64,000 nucleotides of DNA. Origin: Campylobacter subantarcticus LMG 24377 (GTDB lineage Bacteria; Campylobacterota; Campylobacteria; Campylobacterales; Campylobacteraceae). A program made the position numbers and the translations under genes. Under the pieces are notes generated by a model. The model did not search any database. It was given only the letters and a program-made list of their open reading frames with translations, and was not told the origin of the DNA. Positions 17,252 to 27,417 of this stretch are shown here, piece by piece. The stretch is from NCBI RefSeq assembly GCF_000816305.1, contig NZ_CP007773.1, positions 1,054,001 to 1,118,000 of the forward strand, read 5' to 3'. Every line of letters begins with the position of its first letter. Position 1 is the first letter of the stretch.

Positions 17252-18020
17252 AAAAAGAAAAATCACTCTTGCTAGAATAGAAGATATTAATATAAGTCCT
17301 GATACTTCTTGTATGCATCCTATATTAGAAGATAATACTTTATTATGCATACATGGAGGTAAGGTTAAGTTAAAAGCAAAGAATGCTAAAAGGATAAAAT
17401 CAGATAATACTCCCATTATGCTTCATAATGAAATACAAGGAGCTAGTATAAGTGGATGTGTAAATCCACCTATAGCAGGAGGACCTTGCACTAAAGTAGC
17501 TTTAGTATTGGCTTATACTTATTCCAATCATAAAGTAAATCATAAACATTCTGTTTTACAAATGGGTTTAATAGGAGTAAGTAATAAAGGTTATCCTATA
17601 CTAGCTATACCTAAGAAAAATAAGATTAAATTTGCTCTAACTAAAATACAAGCTAATCCTCTTGCTAAGATTAAATGGGACAAGATAAAATGGGAAGGGA
17701 TGGAAAGCCACAACAAACAACAACCAATTCAAACCCATCACATTGCTACCGATAAAAATAAAAGATTTACTAAAGAATTTCGAAAAATAACAAAAAAATA
17801 TAACTTGGAATTGGATGGAGATTGGAACAAAGTTAAAATGCCACATCGTGGAAGACATCCTAATGAATATCACGAATATATTCTTGAAAAAATGAGTAAA
17901 ATTGATAAAATAGCTAGAGGAGATAAGGATAAATTCTTAAAAGAATTTGAAAAACTAAAAGAAGAAATCAAAAATAATCCTGTTTTACTTCATAAAGAAT
18001 ACTATAAGGAGAGAAATTAA
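17244..18020 (+). CDS. PAAR-like effector with AHH nuclease tail (unit 2)
   Basis: 258 aa, differing from the unit 1 copy only in Val-2. The AHH motif (THHIATDKN) and its downstream His/Asn residues are intact. Here the effector follows a complete 416-aa gene, the normal arrangement, whereas the unit 1 copy follows a PoNi-like gene and only a terminal scar. Confidence 0.85.
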   Translation: MVKKRKITLARIEDINISPDTSCMHPILEDNTLLCIHGGKVKLKAKNAKRIKSDNTPIMLHNEIQGASISGCVNPPIAGGPCTKVALVLAYTYSNHKVNHKHSVLQMGLIGVSNKGYPILAIPKKNKIKFALTKIQANPLAKIKWDKIKWEGMESHNKQQPIQTHHIATDKNKRFTKEFRKITKKYNLELDGDWNKVKMPHRGRHPNEYHEYILEKMSKIDKIARGDKDKFLKEFEKLKEEIKNNPVLLHKEYYKERN

Positions 18021-18586
18021 TGAAATATTATAAAATGATGTATAATGGACAACATAATGATGTTGATAATTGGATAAACTGTATTAAGTCAGATATAAAA
18101 AACAATGACAAATATGCACTTTTAGAATCCAAACCTATCACAAATTGGCAAACACCTAGTTTTGAAATCGACAAAGATGATGGTAACATACTGACTGATC
18201 TTATACACAATGACTGTGGTTGGCGTATAGTCTCTCCAAAATTTGTAAATTTAATGCAAGATTTAATTAAAGATTGTGTGCAATATTTAGATGTAGAAAT
18301 TAAAAGTCAGGAAATAAATTATTATGATTGTAAAATTATGCATGTAACAAAATCACTTGAAGTTTTAGATTATGAACATTCTATATATACTTATATGGGC
18401 GATAATGATGAATATCTAAGTATTACTAAAGCTGTTTTAAAAAAATCAAAACTTGATGGAAGTCATATATTTAGAATTAAAGATGATGAAGTACCTGTTT
18501 TTGTATCAAGTGAATTTAGAAAAATAGTGAGAGAAAACAATTTATTAGGTTTTAGTTTTAGTGAAGTTATGGTATATGAAAATTAA
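18020..18586 (+). CDS. Imm11/DUF1629-like immunity protein (unit 2)
   Basis: Same protein as at 9887 (NGQHND allele), overlapping the toxin stop by 1 nt. It is the expected antidote of the AHH nuclease. A 123-bp non-coding spacer follows, with AT-rich sequence and no clear terminator. Confidence 0.75.
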   Translation: MKYYKMMYNGQHNDVDNWINCIKSDIKNNDKYALLESKPITNWQTPSFEIDKDDGNILTDLIHNDCGWRIVSPKFVNLMQDLIKDCVQYLDVEIKSQEINYYDCKIMHVTKSLEVLDYEHSIYTYMGDNDEYLSITKAVLKKSKLDGSHIFRIKDDEVPVFVSSEFRKIVRENNLLGFSFSEVMVYEN

Positions 18587-18709
18587 TAAACATATAAAAA
18601 TATTACAATTATAAATTATATAAACTTATTAGGTTTTATCAAACAAATACCATAATAAAGAATAGAAAATGACAAGAGAACAAGCAGAACAATTATAAAA
18701 GAAGAAAAG

Positions 18710-19225
18710 TTGATTGATACAACTTGGTATCCTTCTTATAAACATTTAGGAGAATATCATCTTACTATGTGGTTTGATTCTGATAATAATAAATATGAAA
18801 CTTTCTATGTTGGAGAAAGGGGGAGTGTTAGTCTTAGCTATTCTTTTGATAGTGAAAAAGAAGCTATTGATAAAATGTTACAGATGAATTATAGGCGAAA
18901 AAAATACGATGGAAAAGATATTAAAGAATATCTAACAAAAGAAGTAGCATTAAAAATCATCAAAGAAGAAAATCTAGAAGTGATTTGGTATGATGAAGCA
19001 CTTAAACCAATACGAGCAGGTATTAAACACGATAAACAAAGAGATAAATATATTTCTTTTATCACTAATGCTAAAGCAGAGCTTATAGAATATAGAAGTA
19101 TTGAGTTTGATGGGGATAGATATAGTGAAACTTTTGAAAGAATATTGAATGATGAAAGTATAGCCCTTTATGCTCTTATCAATCGTGCTAGAATGATTAA
19201 GCAAAACAAAATTAGCTTTGTATAA
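18710..19225 (+). CDS. 171-aa orphan immunity-like protein, 5' frameshift (unit 2)
   Basis: Same as at 10577, including the out-of-frame ATG at 18669 and the TTG-initiated remainder. The PoNi end scar follows at 19227-19250. It lacks an adjacent toxin of its own. Confidence 0.55.
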   Translation: MIDTTWYPSYKHLGEYHLTMWFDSDNNKYETFYVGERGSVSLSYSFDSEKEAIDKMLQMNYRRKKYDGKDIKEYLTKEVALKIIKEENLEVIWYDEALKPIRAGIKHDKQRDKYISFITNAKAELIEYRSIEFDGDRYSETFERILNDESIALYALINRARMIKQNKISFV

Positions 19226-19289
19226 ATGTTTTCCTTATGATTTGATATGAAAATTTTAGTTATAATTTTATTTTATACAAGGAGGGCTT

Positions 19290-19868
19290 ATGCAAGATTT
19301 AGATTCACAACTTTTAAAAGCAATAAACGATTTAAGAAAATCCAATATATCAGAATGGGAAGCTAAAAAAGCAGTCATTTTAGAGCTTTTTGATAAGGGT
19401 GCAAGCATCCCACAATATACACTAGACAATCTAGAAACTTATCTTAGTGATTTAGAGCAAGAGTATTGGGATGATAGGGCAGTATATGCAGGCAGAAGCA
19501 TAAAAAATAGCGATGAATATGAGCTATTTAATATACTTTCAAGATTAAATGCAGCAAAAAGCAAGAAAAAATCACTTGATGGACTTTTTAAGATCGCAAA
19601 AAGCAAGGGTGTTACACATACTCCAAAAAACAAAGCCGAGCTTGTAAAATTAGTCAAAGATAAAAATATTTATTTGGGTGATATTGATATTAGCAATATT
19701 ACAAATTTTAAAAACCTATTTAAAAAAAGCAAACGAAGAGATTTTAGTGGAATTGAAATTTGGGATGTAAGTAATGTTACAGATATGAGCTCTATGTTTG
19801 AAGGTTGTGAAAACTTTAATGGAGATCTAAGCAAATGGAATATTTCAAATGTTACTAAATACATATGA
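19290..19868 (+). CDS. DUF285 repeat protein, contracted form (unit 2)
   Basis: 192 aa, the same contracted form as in unit 1 and at the left edge of the window. The TATAAT box at 19261-19266 and AAGGAGGG precede it. The shared deletion in three copies implies that the contraction happened before these units were duplicated. Confidence 0.7.
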   Translation: MQDLDSQLLKAINDLRKSNISEWEAKKAVILELFDKGASIPQYTLDNLETYLSDLEQEYWDDRAVYAGRSIKNSDEYELFNILSRLNAAKSKKKSLDGLFKIAKSKGVTHTPKNKAELVKLVKDKNIYLGDIDISNITNFKNLFKKSKRRDFSGIEIWDVSNVTDMSSMFEGCENFNGDLSKWNISNVTKYI

Positions 19869-19958
19869 AATTTCTATACTTACGAAATTTGCCAAAAACT
19901 TAAATAAAAAGAACATATTAGCAAATAAATAATCCTAACATCGCAAAAATACGATTTA

Positions 19959-20027
19959 GGAAAAATACAAGTAATTATAGATGATAAAGGTTTGAGAGTA
20001 AAAGGAGGTGATTTAAGAGCGGATTAA
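19959..20027 (+). pseudogene. 3'-terminal relic of vgrG (unit 2)
   Basis: Same 69-bp scar, KGGDLRAD then stop, between the DUF285 and ankyrin A genes. Confidence 0.75.
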
Positions 20028-20079
20028 AAGCAATTTTCTTAAATTAAAACTAAAATTACAAAAAACTAAAGGAAAAACA

Positions 20080-21036
20080 ATGAAAACATTAGAAGATATC
20101 AAAGCTATGAGTTTTGAAGAAAAAATGCAAATTCAAAAACAATTATTTGATTTTATTAGTAATAATGACTTGGAAAATGTTAAAAATCTTTTAAAAGATT
20201 ATCCCATAAAAGAAAGCTTTTATGAGGCACATTTTACATACCATCATAATAATGAAGATTACGAGCTATCTTTATTTGATCCAGCAGCGAGCTTGCTGAA
20301 AGCTGCATATGCTTGCGAAGAAAATAATAATGATTTTTCTATTTTAGATTATTTATTTGATGAGTATGGATTAAGTTTAAAAGATCCTAAATATAATTTT
20401 GCTTTTCCCGACATGAAATACATCAAAGAAGCTAATGAAAAATACATCTTAATGAAAAAAGTAGAAGAAAACAGCATTATTTATCAAAAAGCTCTAATCT
20501 ACGCATATATACTAGGCACTAAAAACCCAAATTCTCAAATCATACAATATCTAGTCAATCGTGGAGCTAAATTTGAAGTGCATAAAGATGGCTTTGGTTG
20601 GACTCCTATGCATTTTTGGGTTATGCAGAATAATTATGAATTATTAGAACTAGCTATTAAAGGAGGAGCTAATGTGGATATACAAACCCGACTTATTCAA
20701 GAGAGTGAATACAATGAAACCCTTTTATTTGAAGCTGTAAAAGAACCTGAAACTTATAGGGTTACAAAACTTTTAATCGAACTAGGAGCTAATGTGAATT
20801 TTGCTACCCCAAGAACTCCTTTAGATGATGCAAGAGGATCTAGAAATAAAAAACTTTTAAAAGATGCAGGAGCAATGACTTCAGAGCAAATCAGAAAAAA
20901 ATATAATTTACCAGCATATGATTCTTCTCATTGTGAAATTGATGGAAAAACTGACTTTGATTTATTGGGTAAATATCGTGATGAATGCTCTAAACTTTTA
21001 AACGATGCTATAAAAAAAGCCAAGGAGAATGAGTAG
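20080..21036 (+). CDS. Ankyrin-repeat protein A, probable immunity protein (unit 2)
   Basis: 318 aa, same allele as at 11947, with the divergent first 75 residues. It overlaps the intact nuclease gene by 8 nt. The leader has six A where copy 0 has seven. Confidence 0.7.
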   Translation: MKTLEDIKAMSFEEKMQIQKQLFDFISNNDLENVKNLLKDYPIKESFYEAHFTYHHNNEDYELSLFDPAASLLKAAYACEENNNDFSILDYLFDEYGLSLKDPKYNFAFPDMKYIKEANEKYILMKKVEENSIIYQKALIYAYILGTKNPNSQIIQYLVNRGAKFEVHKDGFGWTPMHFWVMQNNYELLELAIKGGANVDIQTRLIQESEYNETLLFEAVKEPETYRVTKLLIELGANVNFATPRTPLDDARGSRNKKLLKDAGAMTSEQIRKKYNLPAYDSSHCEIDGKTDFDLLGKYRDECSKLLNDAIKKAKENE

Positions 21037-22672
21037 AGTGATAAAAATTAACTTTACCGATGTCAATTTTCATATCAAAGAATTTCAAAAGGTTTATATA
21101 CTAGAAAATTGCAAATTGTATTTTTACAGTCCTTTTCATTTGCAAACAGAAGATAAAAACAATGGAAAAAAATTTGAAGATAAAAATGGAACAATTCATC
21201 AAGAAAAAGAAATTGAAAAAATAAATTCCCAAGATCAATCAAACGAAAAAGCTGATATCACAAAAGAACAAGCAAAAGATTATGCACAAAAAATCGATAA
21301 AGAGATAAACAAACTTGATGAAAATAATTTTGCTTCAAATATACAAACACAAAGCATAGAAAAGCGACAAGATAAATTTAAAGACTATGATATCTTTTAT
21401 GATGTTTATACAAGTAAAGATAATGATATCAAAAGCTTAAATGAAGAGTTAAAATATAACGATGGCTTTGAAGTAAAAGATGGTATAGCTACAGTTAAAG
21501 CAGATTTTTTTGATAAATGCTTTGAAGAAAAAAAATATATTTTAATACCAAGATTAGTATCTTTAGAAAAAAATGAAACATTACACTTTGATCCTGCGCC
21601 TTTAGAAGATAAGGGCTTTGTAGTGACTGATTTTAGAAAAGGGAAAAAAGATGAAAAAAATATAGATTTAAGCTTTCAAAGAAGTATAGCTAAAATAAAA
21701 AATCCTAATTTAACTTTGCAAAGCCCTAAAGAATTCCTACAAGTTTTAAATGACAATAGAGATTTTACAGAAGATGATAAAAAAGAGCAAGCACAAGCTA
21801 TCCAAGAAGCTTGCGCAAAAAAAGCAGATGAAATGACTAAAATCTTGCTTAAAGATGATGAAAGTTTAAAAGATATTATTACAGATAAGCAAGAATTAAA
21901 GAAGAAAATAAGTGAATTACAAAAAGAACCCAAAACAAATGAAAAACTAAGCCTACTAGGCAGGCTTGAATTTTTACAAAGAAATCAAGATAAAGCTGAA
22001 AAACATAAAGACATGATTGATCAACTTCAAAACCCTCAACAAGCTAGTGATGATAAAAAAGATGATGCTGATGATGATTTTTCAGATAGTAGAACAAACA
22101 GCACCACTCCAAACCAAGAAGAACAAAAAAATAAAACCATCAATTCAAAAGATATAGGAGATGCAGGAGAATATGCTGCTTCTATGCTTTTTACTAAAAG
22201 ATCAACTAGGTATTTATCTAATAGAAGAAAACTAGATGCTAATTTTAATACTAAAGGTTTTAATCACACCATACCTGATTTTTTAGTAACGCTAAATGAT
22301 TACCCTACTTTAGTAGAGGTTAAAAATGTCAAAGATCAAGCTTTAACAGAACAAATAAGCTTTGAATTAAAACTTGCTAGAGAATATGAGCTTGATTATT
22401 TATTTTTATGCAATCATTACACAAAATTAATAGATAATATAACTAATCTAGAGATATTTAATAAAGGCGATGAAGATCACAAAGGATCAAGAAGTGGTTT
22501 TATCTACCACAGACATGCTCACAGAAGCATAAAGACAATATTTAAAGAAATGTATCTACACCATATCAAAGGAGCAACACCTAATAAAATCATGATAAAA
22601 AGATTAAATTTAAATGATCCTGCTAATATAGAAGAAGAATTAAACAAAAACAAACAAATACAAAAAAACTAA
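21029..22672 (+). CDS. PD-(D/E)XK-type nuclease toxin, putative T6SS cargo effector (547-aa allele, unit 2)
   Basis: 547 aa. The start MSRVIKINF and the C-terminal nuclease domain (GEYAA, IPDFLV, VEVKNVKDQALTEQ) are the same as in the 577-aa allele. The segment after HLQTE is replaced (DKNNGKKFEDKNGTIHQEKE...) and is 30 residues shorter overall, and the stretch before the nuclease domain reads SDDKKDDADDDFSDSRTN instead of SNGKQDSVKNADPLDMMATN. The toxin domain is thus constant while the linkers vary, the opposite of the PAAR effectors. It is flanked by ankyrin genes on both sides. Confidence 0.65.
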   Translation: MSRVIKINFTDVNFHIKEFQKVYILENCKLYFYSPFHLQTEDKNNGKKFEDKNGTIHQEKEIEKINSQDQSNEKADITKEQAKDYAQKIDKEINKLDENNFASNIQTQSIEKRQDKFKDYDIFYDVYTSKDNDIKSLNEELKYNDGFEVKDGIATVKADFFDKCFEEKKYILIPRLVSLEKNETLHFDPAPLEDKGFVVTDFRKGKKDEKNIDLSFQRSIAKIKNPNLTLQSPKEFLQVLNDNRDFTEDDKKEQAQAIQEACAKKADEMTKILLKDDESLKDIITDKQELKKKISELQKEPKTNEKLSLLGRLEFLQRNQDKAEKHKDMIDQLQNPQQASDDKKDDADDDFSDSRTNSTTPNQEEQKNKTINSKDIGDAGEYAASMLFTKRSTRYLSNRRKLDANFNTKGFNHTIPDFLVTLNDYPTLVEVKNVKDQALTEQISFELKLAREYELDYLFLCNHYTKLIDNITNLEIFNKGDEDHKGSRSGFIYHRHAHRSIKTIFKEMYLHHIKGATPNKIMIKRLNLNDPANIEEELNKNKQIQKN

Positions 22673-22682
22673 AGGAAAAACA

Positions 22683-23624
22683 ATGAAAACATTAGAAGAT
22701 ATCAAAGCTATGAGTTACAAACAAAAAGATGAATTAGAAGATCTAGTTCTTGAAGCTATAGATGATAATGACTTAGTTAAAGTAAAAGATATTTTAAAAG
22801 ATTATCCTGTAAAAATATCTTGTTATGAGCTTAATATCAAAGATGAGGATGGAGACTTCCCTTTATTTGATCCTTATTATTTGATAGTAAGAGCTGCATT
22901 TGCTTGCGAAGAAAATAATAATGATTTTTCTATTTTAGATTATTTATTTGATGAGTATGGTTTAAGTTTAAAAGATCCTAAATATAATTTTTGCTTTACA
23001 GATATGAAATACATCAAAGAAGCTAATGAAAAATACATCTTAATGAAAAAAGTAGAAGAAAACAGCATTATTTATCAAAACGCTCTAATCTATGATTATA
23101 TACTCAATGCTGATAATCCAAATTCTCAAATCATACAATATCTAGTCAATCGTGGAGCTAAATTTGAAGTGCATAAAGATGGCTTTGGTTGGACTCCTAT
23201 GCATTTTTGGGCTAGACGCAATAATTATGAATTATTAGAACTAGCTATTAAAGGAGAAGCTAATGTGGATATGCAAACTTTTAGTAAATTAAGAAAATAC
23301 AGCAAAACTCTTTTATTTGAAGCTGTAAAAGAACCTGAAACTTATAGGGTTACAAAACTTTTAATCGAACTAGGAGCTAATGTAAATTTTGCTACCCCAA
23401 GAACTCCTTTAGATGATGCAAGAGGATCTAGAAATAAAAAGCTTTTAAAAGATGCAGGAGCAATGACTTCAGAGCAAATCAGAAAAAAATATAATTTACC
23501 AGCATATGATGATTCTCATTGTGAAATTGATGGAAAAACTGACTTTGATTTATTGGGTAAATATCGTGATGAATGCTCTAAACTTTTAAACGATGCTATA
23601 AAAAAGGCTAAAGAAAGTGAATGA
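22683..23624 (+). CDS. Ankyrin-repeat protein B, probable immunity protein (unit 2)
   Basis: 313 aa, starting 10 nt after the nuclease stop with AAAGGA upstream. It carries FCFTDMKYIKEAN, IYDYILNADNPN and ARRNNYELLELAIKGEANVDMQTFSKL, a combination of blocks seen separately in other copies. The end reads AKESE where the others read AKENE. It is the intact counterpart of the shifted gene at 14554. Confidence 0.7.
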   Translation: MKTLEDIKAMSYKQKDELEDLVLEAIDDNDLVKVKDILKDYPVKISCYELNIKDEDGDFPLFDPYYLIVRAAFACEENNNDFSILDYLFDEYGLSLKDPKYNFCFTDMKYIKEANEKYILMKKVEENSIIYQNALIYDYILNADNPNSQIIQYLVNRGAKFEVHKDGFGWTPMHFWARRNNYELLELAIKGEANVDMQTFSKLRKYSKTLLFEAVKEPETYRVTKLLIELGANVNFATPRTPLDDARGSRNKKLLKDAGAMTSEQIRKKYNLPAYDDSHCEIDGKTDFDLLGKYRDECSKLLNDAIKKAKESE

Positions 23625-23670
23625 GGGAATAAAAATTAACTTTAGCTAAAATAAATTATAAGGAGAGATT

Positions 23671-24132
23671 ATGAAAAATAAAATTTTATTAGATGAAGAT
23701 ATACAAGAAGTGTTTAATTACTATCTTGAAAATGATAATTATGTAAAAGATGCCTTAGATGGTTTAAAAAAACACAAACGAAGAACTTTCATAAGTAACA
23801 TCTTAAGTTATGAATATAAAAATTTAGTAGAAAACAACAACTTAAAATTTGATGAAAAAGATAAGGTTGTTTTACCGTCTAATCTAATCACTATTTTAGA
23901 CTATGATAAAAAGAATTTTAATGGGACGATTCTTCGAAATTTTATAAATGATTTGGAATTTGAATTAGAACATATAGAAATGGAACTTTATGATAATCCT
24001 GCTGATTTTGAAGGAGGAGATTATTACAGTGAAGATAGCGAATGTGATGAGGATTATACAGTGGAGGATTGGGTAGAAGATCAGGTAAAAGATATAAAAG
24101 ATTTTATTGATGCCTTGAAAACTTTTAAATGA
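23671..24132 (+). CDS. Unrecognised 153-aa acidic protein (unit 2)
   Basis: Identical protein to the copies at 4171, 15543 and 32681; ATGA overlap with the 416-aa gene. Its strict conservation beside variable neighbours suggests a constant helper function. Confidence 0.6.
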   Translation: MKNKILLDEDIQEVFNYYLENDNYVKDALDGLKKHKRRTFISNILSYEYKNLVENNNLKFDEKDKVVLPSNLITILDYDKKNFNGTILRNFINDLEFELEHIEMELYDNPADFEGGDYYSEDSECDEDYTVEDWVEDQVKDIKDFIDALKTFK

Positions 24133-25379
24133 AACAAACATTAAGTGCCAATCAAGTTAGCTTTCATCTTTTATCTAAAAAAACTTTTAGTGATGAAAAA
24201 TACCTTAACGCTTGGAGTTTAAAAGGCAATCGCCTTAATTTACAAGAATGGCTTAGCTTTAAAAAAGCTAATGAAAATAATTTCTATAATAAACATTTAG
24301 AAAACACCTTAAAAGCTATACAAGAACTTAAAGCTTATTTTAGTGTTGATCAATTTGAAGGTATAAATTTACATGGTGATGATGAATGGTTAAATTTTTT
24401 ACCTTCAAATTATACTCAAATTTATAATCGCTTATGTCAAGATAAAAGCAAGTATATTTTACACCGATACTATCAAAAAGATGATTTAAGTGAAATAGGA
24501 ACTCTTAAAAACCTCTCTCCTAATTTTCCTTTTTGGGATGAAAAAGGAGAAAATTTTTCTCAAAGCCAAATCAATACTTTTATAGAAAAAGATAATCTAG
24601 CACCCTATTTTAATAAATACGATGTTTATTTTAATTCTTCATTATGCCTTACTTTTAATCTTAATGATGAAAATTTAAATTATCTAATAAAAAATTATGA
24701 AGATAGGCTTAATTATGGTTTTACCCCAAAAACCCAAGAACAACTTCAAAAAGAGTTAAATTTAAGCAAAGATGAAAAAATCATCTTAGAACTTGAAAAT
24801 ATTTTTTTAAGTCTTTGTAAAGGCATAAGTGCTGATTATGCCTTTATGGATTTTTCTTATTTTTTTATAGGGTATGATTATATATTAAATTCTAAAAATA
24901 ATACTTTAAAATCTTACCCTATTAGTTATGATGAGTTAATTTATAAAAGAAGTTTTAAAGAGTATATTGAAGAATATGCAAATAATTATTTTTTAAATTA
25001 TTATTCTAAAGAACTTTTAAATGAACTTGAAAATCAAGACTTAAATAACAATAGAATAAAGCATTATCTTAAAAACTATAATAAAATTCCAAAAAATACA
25101 GCAGAAGAAAGCATACAAGGTATGCTTTCTAAGCAAAAAAATGTAAATATCAACTTTGTAAATTTTATAGACTATAAAGACTATGTTTACAACAACAAAG
25201 AAGATTTTTGGAATTTCTCACTAGAAGAAAACTCTATACTTTGGCAAAAATTTCTAAGCAAGGATATTCTAAAACCTTTTCCTTTAAATTTTGATTGTTC
25301 TTTAGAAGAAAAACTTCTTTATGCTAAAGATGAGCAATTAAAAAGCATACTTCAAACCCACAAGGTTTTCTATGGTTAA
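24129..25379 (+). CDS. Unrecognised 416-aa protein, candidate PAAR adaptor (unit 2)
   Basis: Ile-384 allele, same as at 16001. It overlaps the PAAR-AHH effector of unit 3 by 8 nt. Confidence 0.6.
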   Translation: MKQTLSANQVSFHLLSKKTFSDEKYLNAWSLKGNRLNLQEWLSFKKANENNFYNKHLENTLKAIQELKAYFSVDQFEGINLHGDDEWLNFLPSNYTQIYNRLCQDKSKYILHRYYQKDDLSEIGTLKNLSPNFPFWDEKGENFSQSQINTFIEKDNLAPYFNKYDVYFNSSLCLTFNLNDENLNYLIKNYEDRLNYGFTPKTQEQLQKELNLSKDEKIILELENIFLSLCKGISADYAFMDFSYFFIGYDYILNSKNNTLKSYPISYDELIYKRSFKEYIEEYANNYFLNYYSKELLNELENQDLNNNRIKHYLKNYNKIPKNTAEESIQGMLSKQKNVNINFVNFIDYKDYVYNNKEDFWNFSLEENSILWQKFLSKDILKPFPLNFDCSLEEKLLYAKDEQLKSILQTHKVFYG

Positions 25380-26148
25380 AAAAAGAAAAATCACTCTTGC
25401 TAGAATAGAAGATATTAATATAAGTCCTGATACTTCTTGTATGCATCCTATATTAGAAGATAATACTTTATTATGCATACATGGAGGTAAGGTTAAGTTA
25501 AAAGCAAAGAATGCTAAAAGGATAAAATCAGATAATACTCCCATTATGCTTCATAATGAAATACAAGGAGCTAGTATAAGTGGATGTGTAAATCCACCTA
25601 TAGCAGGAGGACCTTGCACTAAAGTAGCTTTAGTATTGGCTTATACTTATTCCAATCATAAAGTAAATCATAAACATTCTGTTTTACAAATGGGTTTAAT
25701 AGGAGTAAGTAATAAAGGTTATCCTATACTAGCTATACCTAAGAAAAATAAGATTAAATTTGCTCTAACTAAAATACAAGCTAATCCTCTTGCTAAGATT
25801 AAATGGGACAAGATAAAATGGGAAGGGATGGAAAGCCACAACAAACAACAACCAATTCAAACCCATCACATTGCTACCGATAAAAATAAAAGATTTACTA
25901 AAGAATTTCGAAAAATAACAAAAAAATATAACTTGGAATTGGATGGAGATTGGAACAAAGTTAAAATGCCACATCGTGGAAGACATCCTAATGAATATCA
26001 CGAATATATTCTTGAAAAAATGAGTAAAATTGATAAAATAGCTAGAGGAGATAAGGATAAATTCTTAAAAGAATTTGAAAAACTAAAAGAAGAAATCAAA
26101 AATAATCCTGTTTTACTTCATAAAGAATACTATAAGGAGAGAAATTAA
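25372..26148 (+). CDS. PAAR-like effector with AHH nuclease tail (unit 3)
   Basis: 258 aa, same protein as the unit 2 effector. The toxin is unchanged although the N-terminal part of the following immunity protein differs, so that part of the antidote probably does not contact the toxin or tolerates change. Confidence 0.85.
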   Translation: MVKKRKITLARIEDINISPDTSCMHPILEDNTLLCIHGGKVKLKAKNAKRIKSDNTPIMLHNEIQGASISGCVNPPIAGGPCTKVALVLAYTYSNHKVNHKHSVLQMGLIGVSNKGYPILAIPKKNKIKFALTKIQANPLAKIKWDKIKWEGMESHNKQQPIQTHHIATDKNKRFTKEFRKITKKYNLELDGDWNKVKMPHRGRHPNEYHEYILEKMSKIDKIARGDKDKFLKEFEKLKEEIKNNPVLLHKEYYKERN

Positions 26149-26714
26149 TGAAATATTATAAAATGATGTATAACTATAATCATAACGATGTGGATAATTG
26201 GTACTCTTGTGATCTTGTAGATATAAAAAATAACGATGAATATGCACTTTTAGAATCCAAACCTATCACAAATTGGCAAACACCTAGTTTTGAAATCGAC
26301 AAAGATGATGGTAACATACTGACTGATCTTATACACAATGACTGTGGTTGGCGTATAGTCTCTCCAAAATTTGTAAATTTAATGCAAGATTTAATTAAAG
26401 ATTGTGTGCAATATTTAGATGTAGAAATTAAAAGTCAGGAAATAAATTATTATGATTGTAAAATTATGCATGTAACAAAATCACTTGAAGTTTTAGATTA
26501 TGAACATTCTATATATACTTATATGGGCGATAATGATGAATATCTAAGTATTACTAAAGCTGTTTTAAAAAAATCAAAACTTGATGGAAGTCATATATTT
26601 AGAATTAAAGATGATGAAGTACCTGTTTTTGTATCAAGTGAATTTAGAAAAATAGTGAGAGAAAACAATTTATTAGGTTTTAGTTTTAGTGAAGTTATGG
26701 TATATGAAAATTAA
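26148..26714 (+). CDS. Imm11/DUF1629-like immunity protein, variant N-terminus (unit 3)
   Basis: 188 aa. Residues 10-30 read YNHNDVDNWYSCDLVDIKNN instead of GQHNDVDNWINCIKSDIKNN; from YALLESKPITNWQTP on it is the same as the other copies. The differences are confined to about 70 bp (26171-26239) and include many silent changes, the mark of a short recombination tract from a divergent relative. Confidence 0.75.
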   Translation: MKYYKMMYNYNHNDVDNWYSCDLVDIKNNDEYALLESKPITNWQTPSFEIDKDDGNILTDLIHNDCGWRIVSPKFVNLMQDLIKDCVQYLDVEIKSQEINYYDCKIMHVTKSLEVLDYEHSIYTYMGDNDEYLSITKAVLKKSKLDGSHIFRIKDDEVPVFVSSEFRKIVRENNLLGFSFSEVMVYEN

Positions 26715-26837
26715 TAAACATATAAAAATATTACAATTATAAATTATATAAACTTATTAGGTTTTATCAAACAAATACCATAATAAAGAATAGAAAATGA
26801 CAAGAGAACAAGCAGAACAATTATAAAAGAAGAAAAG

Positions 26838-27353
26838 TTGATTGATACAACTTGGTATCCTTCTTATAAACATTTAGGAGAATATCATCTTACTATGTGG
26901 TTTGATTCTGATAATAATAAATATGAAACTTTCTATGTTGGAGAAAGGGGGAGTGTTAGTCTTAGCTATTCTTTTGATAGTGAAAAAGAAGCTATTGATA
27001 AAATGTTACAGATGAATTATAGGCGAAAAAAATACGATGGAAAAGATATTAAAGAATATCTAACAAAAGAAGTAGCATTAAAAATCATCAAAGAAGAAAA
27101 TCTAGAAGTGATTTGGTATGATGAAGCACTTAAACCAATACGAGCAGGTATTAAACACGATAAACAAAGAGATAAATATATTTCTTTTATCACTAATGCT
27201 AAAGCAGAGCTTATAGAATATAGAAGTATTGAGTTTGATGGGGATAGATATAGTGAAACTTTTGAAAGAATATTGAATGATGAAAGTATAGCCCTTTATG
27301 CTCTTATCAATCGTGCTAGAATGATTAAGCAAAACAAAATTAGCTTTGTATAA
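26838..27353 (+). CDS. 171-aa orphan immunity-like protein, 5' frameshift (unit 3)
   Basis: Same as at 10577; the out-of-frame ATG is at 26797. A PoNi end scar follows at 27355-27378. Confidence 0.55.
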   Translation: MIDTTWYPSYKHLGEYHLTMWFDSDNNKYETFYVGERGSVSLSYSFDSEKEAIDKMLQMNYRRKKYDGKDIKEYLTKEVALKIIKEENLEVIWYDEALKPIRAGIKHDKQRDKYISFITNAKAELIEYRSIEFDGDRYSETFERILNDESIALYALINRARMIKQNKISFV

Positions 27354-27417
27354 ATGTTTTCCTTATGATTTGATATGAAAATTTTAGTTATAATTTTATT
27401 TTATACAAGGAGGGCTT

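Larger units (their letters stand above)
17244..25371 (+). repeat. Tandem array unit 2 (8128 bp)
   Basis: Complete unit with all reading frames intact. It is the reference for unit 1 (five fewer homopolymer bases) and for unit 3, which differs by +798 bp in the DUF285 gene, -12 bp in ankyrin A, +90 bp in the nuclease and +6 bp in ankyrin B; these sum exactly to the 882-bp length difference. Confidence 0.9.
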
